A stretch of 17,834 bases of DNA from contig CAZNYN010000040.1 of NCBI GenBank assembly GCA_964577295.1, positions 1 through 17,834 of the forward strand, written 5' to 3'. The notes below the pieces were generated by a model, which made no database searches, was not told where the DNA came from, and saw only the letters and a program-made list of their open reading frames with translations. This DNA comes from CAZNYN01 sp964577295 (GTDB lineage: Bacteria; Synergistota; Synergistia; Synergistales; Synergistaceae). Shown here piece by piece: positions 15,446 through 17,834 of the stretch (the first letter of the stretch is position 1; every line of letters begins with the position of its first letter). The position numbers and the translations under genes were made by a program.

Positions 15446-16582
15446 ATGAAAATCAAAAAATTCAAAGTCGAAGAGTGGATGAACGAGTTCGAGAACGACG
15501 CATCATACAACATTGCGGAAACATGCGTAGACTCCGTTTCAATAAACGAACTGTTCGAGCTGGCAGGCAAAAATGAGCGGGAATTCTTTGAAGCCTTCAA
15601 CTCCAAACGCTTGACATACGGCGCCATTTTAGGCTTAACAAGCTTCAAAGAAGGCATCTGCAAACTATACAAAACAATAAAACCCGACGATGTCGTCACC
15701 ACTCACGGAGCAACTGGAGCCAACCACCTTGTACTCTACTCCCTTGTAGAACCGGGCGACCATGTCGTATCCGTTATGCCGACCTACCAGCAGCTATACT
15801 CCATCCCCGAGTCCTTCGGCGCTCATGTGGACATACTGCATCTGAAAAAAGAAAACAAATTTCTCCCCGACATAGATGCTCTGAGAAAATCCGTCAGCGA
15901 AAAAACAAAAGTTATTTGCATAAACAACCCGAACAACCCAACCGGAGCTCTTATACCGTCCGACATTTTGAAAGAAATCGTAAAAATCGCGCGCGAAGCA
16001 GACGCATACATCCTCTGCGACGAAGTCTACAGATCATTGAATCAGGAAGACATCTACACAGAATCCATAGCGGACATCTATGAAAAAGGAATCAGTGTCA
16101 GCAGCATGTCCAAAGTATTCTCACTCGCGGGAGTAAGACTCGGCTGGATTGCGACACACAACAAAGCCCTCATGGAATCCTGTCTCTCACACAGAGACTA
16201 CAACATGATAAGCTGCGGAATGTTCGACGAAGCCATTGCCTCGATAGCTCTCGAAAAAGCAGACATACTCCTGGACAGAAGCAAAAAAATAGTAAGAAAC
16301 AACCTCAAAATTTTGGACGAGTGGATAAAAACCCAGCCCCACTGCTCCTACGTCAAGCCCGAAGCAGGCACCACCGCACTTTTGTACTATGACATAAAAA
16401 TGGGCTCAAGAGAATTCTGCACAAGACTGCTCAAAGAAACAGGAGCATTCCTCACCCCGGGAGAGTGCTTCGAGCAGGAATACTGCGCAAGAATAGGCTA
16501 CGCCTGCGAACCCGAAGAACTAAAAGCAGGCCTCGCGGCACTGGGAACATTCATAGAAAAAATTACCGAAAAGAACAAATAA
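15446..16582 (+). CDS. PLP-dependent aminotransferase (class I/II fold)
   Basis: A 378-residue fold-type I PLP enzyme and paralogue of the gene at 12203; both open with MKIK-x-FK-x-E and align along their length. It has the full canonical set: THGATGAN (86-93), MPTYQQLY (111-118), NPNNPTG (161-167), CDEVYR (191-196, Asp192 to pyridine N), Schiff-base Lys223 in SSMSKVFSLAGVRLGW, and Arg349 in ARIGYA for the substrate carboxylate. A transaminase, or possibly a C-S lyase of the MalY/PatB style, is expected; the substrate is not evident. GGAGGG lies 6 nt upstream of the ATG. It forms a two-gene unit with the CAT-like gene. Confidence 0.9.
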   Translation: MKIKKFKVEEWMNEFENDASYNIAETCVDSVSINELFELAGKNEREFFEAFNSKRLTYGAILGLTSFKEGICKLYKTIKPDDVVTTHGATGANHLVLYSLVEPGDHVVSVMPTYQQLYSIPESFGAHVDILHLKKENKFLPDIDALRKSVSEKTKVICINNPNNPTGALIPSDILKEIVKIAREADAYILCDEVYRSLNQEDIYTESIADIYEKGISVSSMSKVFSLAGVRLGWIATHNKALMESCLSHRDYNMISCGMFDEAIASIALEKADILLDRSKKIVRNNLKILDEWIKTQPHCSYVKPEAGTTALLYYDIKMGSREFCTRLLKETGAFLTPGECFEQEYCARIGYACEPEELKAGLAALGTFIEKITEKNK

Positions 16583-16705
16583 AATTCCCCCGCAAGATAG
16601 AATATATAAATCCAAGCGGTCAAATCTGCTGGGATACGGCATACAGTTTAGTAAAATAATCAGATTGCTATTGATTTTATTAAAAATTTCCCCGATAATC
16701 TTATT

Positions 16706-16771
16706 AATGCCTTCCGCATAGGGAAGCACGCCGTTTTCTCTAGGTCTGCTTCTAAGATACCGGAAGGCATT
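16706..16771. repeat. 66-nt imperfect hairpin (inverted repeat)
   Basis: Outer arms AATGCCTTCCG (16706-16716) and CGGAAGGCATT (16761-16771) pair over 11 bp. Inside, GAAGCA (16723-16728) pairs with TGCTTC (16747-16752), leaving a small CC/GG closure and a 10-nt loop. On the + strand it is followed by a pyrimidine-rich CTTCTCTCTTT, so it may end transcription of the aminotransferase, or it may be a structured RNA or a miniature element. Confidence 0.6.
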
Positions 16772-16792
16772 CTTCTCTCTTTAGAGTTTTTG

Positions 16793-16879
16793 CTGATTCG
16801 AGGATGACGGGATTTTTTAAGAGGATGAATTCATACACAACCTATACGTTACCAAGCGAATCAGGCGCACACTTGCGCC
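16793..16879. repeat. Second inverted-repeat cluster
   Basis: CTGATTCG (16793-16800) pairs with CGAATCAG (16857-16864), enclosing the palindrome ATGAATTCAT (16825-16834). The right arm runs directly into GGCGCA-CACT-TGCGCC (16864-16879), a perfect 6-bp hairpin. The purpose is unknown. Confidence 0.5.
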
Positions 16880-17078
16880 ACGGACAGATTTACTCAGCCG
16901 AGGATTCATATATCCGACTAACGCTATATGTCATAATATTTGTAGTTTAGACAAAGTAATTATAAACTTGCCGGCTTCAGCATTCCACCTATCCTTAATC
17001 GGGAACTGCAATATTAAAAATTTCTCAGGTACTATGGGTTGTTTTTTGTAAAAAAGATTTCATTAGTGACTGAAAGTA

Positions 17079-17084
17079 TATAAT
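17079..17084 (+). promoter_or_regulatory. Candidate -10 box of the HhH gene
   Basis: TATAAT lies about 50 bp upstream of the ATG at 17135. No good -35 is seen at the right distance, so the promoter is tentative. Confidence 0.35.
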
Positions 17085-17134
17085 ATAGACATAGGTGTAT
17101 TTATCATACCACACAATTTGGGGAGGGATATTTC

Positions 17135-17834
17135 ATGGATGCTCTAAAGCTCGCTCAGCATTGCGACAGAGTTTTTGACTTGTCAAATGCGAAACTTGGT
17201 GATGAATACTTTTATCAGAGTCTGCCATTATGTGTGATTGATGCTGTATTTTCAATTGGTGTCCGCTATAAAAGCACCCAAAATGTAGTAAGTCGATACT
17301 GTGATCGATATCAACTGTTAAAAATAAGAGCCAATCCTGACATTCTCCCGTCAATTGATACACAAGAAACAAATTCTGCTTTTCTCCGTAAAATCGATGT
17401 TCATGGAATTCAATATTTTACCGATATGGTTTTTTGCAATAAACAGCGAACATCTGCAAAAAATGGAATACTCAAAACCGAAGCAGTATATAGATTTGCC
17501 GGAGTTCTGCATTCACATAAAGTAGAAACATTTCGGGATATATCAAAAATAATTGACTCGAACAAATTTGAAAGGGATATTCTATTGATTCCAGGTCAAG
17601 GCAACGGCATATCTTTAAAATATTTTTTCATGTTAGCCGGTAACAGTAACTTGATAAAGCCGGACAGGATGATACATCGATTCCTTGACGATTTTTCCAT
17701 GCAAACACATCAAAAATACCAACATGAAGAAGCCACATTTCTTCTGCAGGAAGCCGGTTCTATTTTAAGTAAAAAATATCCGAAAATAACCCCGCGCCTC
17801 TTAGATTATCAAATCTGGGCTTATCAACGAAGCA
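17135..17834 (+). CDS. HhH-GPD-like (endonuclease III fold) protein, 3' end cut
   Basis: The frame runs open from ATG 17135 (GGGGAGG 8-9 nt upstream) to the window edge, 233 residues, and looks almost complete. LCVIDAVFSIGVRY (32-45) resembles the first helices of HhH-GPD glycosylases. LIPGQG (151-156) is a helix-hairpin-helix turn, and KPDRMIHRF (175-183) places Asp177 where endonuclease III and MutY have their catalytic Asp. The Lys of bifunctional enzymes (LPGVGRKTA) is Gly158, which argues against lyase activity of the EndoIII type. No C-terminal four-Cys Fe-S cluster is seen. It may be a DNA-repair or base-modification-sensing protein. The gene is visibly more AT-rich than the rest of the window, suggesting acquired DNA. 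Function unproven. Confidence 0.75.
   Translation, partial: MDALKLAQHCDRVFDLSNAKLGDEYFYQSLPLCVIDAVFSIGVRYKSTQNVVSRYCDRYQLLKIRANPDILPSIDTQETNSAFLRKIDVHGIQYFTDMVFCNKQRTSAKNGILKTEAVYRFAGVLHSHKVETFRDISKIIDSNKFERDILLIPGQGNGISLKYFFMLAGNSNLIKPDRMIHRFLDDFSMQTHQKYQHEEATFLLQEAGSILSKKYPKITPRLLDYQIWAYQRS

Larger units (their letters stand above)
16583..17134. other. Gene-poor, inverted-repeat-rich intergenic region
   Basis: About 550 bp with no open frame that has a convincing start, ribosome site or recognisable protein. It holds several inverted repeats, listed separately, and the GGATTCATATATCC near-palindrome at 16902-16915. The 3' part (16940-17120) is AT-rich and leads into the last gene. No tRNA, transposase remnant or CRISPR repeat is seen. 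Confidence 0.6.

Noticed and set aside
16520..16729. 69-codon - strand frame overlapping the end of the second aminotransferase
   Set aside because: Overlaps real coding sequence and the inverted repeat, without motifs or ribosome site.
16660..16770. 36-codon - strand frame (begins MPSGILEADLEK) inside the inverted repeat
   Set aside because: Weak ribosome site, and its start codon lies within the hairpin arm; better explained by the repeat.
1..17834. CRISPR array, tRNA, rRNA, transposase or integrase
   Set aside because: I looked for evenly spaced repeats, cloverleaf-like sequences and mobile-element proteins on both strands and saw none; the hairpins found are terminators or irregular inverted repeats.

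Overview
The window looks like chromosome of an anaerobic, amino-acid-fermenting bacterium. It holds an oxygen-sensitive glycyl-radical enzyme with its radical-SAM activase, a branched-chain-type amino-acid ABC importer and a proline-pathway dehydrogenase. The gene style (strong GGAGG ribosome sites, moderate GC, secreted proteins with Gram-negative-type signal peptides) would suit a Synergistota member such as Cloacibacillus or Synergistes. That taxonomic guess is inference only.

Layout. (1) 1-961: the 3' end of a TauE/SafE-type permease on the + strand, then a small secreted protein on the - strand. (2) 1135-11791, all on the - strand: the main catabolic block. In transcription order it is a GntR/FCD regulator and a glycyl-radical activase (overlapping by TTGA), a glycyl-radical dehydratase best read as trans-4-hydroxy-L-proline dehydratase (HypD), a strong terminator, livH-livM-livG-livF-livK (tightly packed) with its own terminator, and pruA with its own promoter and terminator. 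(3) 12203-16582: a divergent aminotransferase, a ComB-like phosphatase on the - strand, a universal stress protein, and a two-gene unit of a CAT-fold acyltransferase and a second aminotransferase related to the first. (4) 16583-17134: about 550 bp without a convincing gene but rich in inverted repeats. (5) 17135 to the edge: an AT-rich gene for a HhH-GPD-like (endonuclease III fold) protein, cut at its very end.

How it fits together. HypD converts trans-4-hydroxy-L-proline to (S)-delta1-pyrroline-5-carboxylate (P5C). In well-studied clostridia the P5C is then reduced to proline by ProC. No proC is visible here. Instead the same block carries pruA, whose product oxidises P5C/glutamate semialdehyde to glutamate with NAD+, together with a complete five-gene ABC importer. 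The simplest reading is a dedicated import-dehydrate-oxidise route from hydroxyproline (collagen or dietary) to glutamate, controlled by the GntR protein. The enzyme identities are well supported by motifs; the transporter's substrate and the pathway's direction are inference.

The aminotransferase/ComB/Usp/CAT section has no clear pathway. Two paralogous aminotransferases bracket it, and the first has Glu where the usual PLP-pyridine Asp stands.
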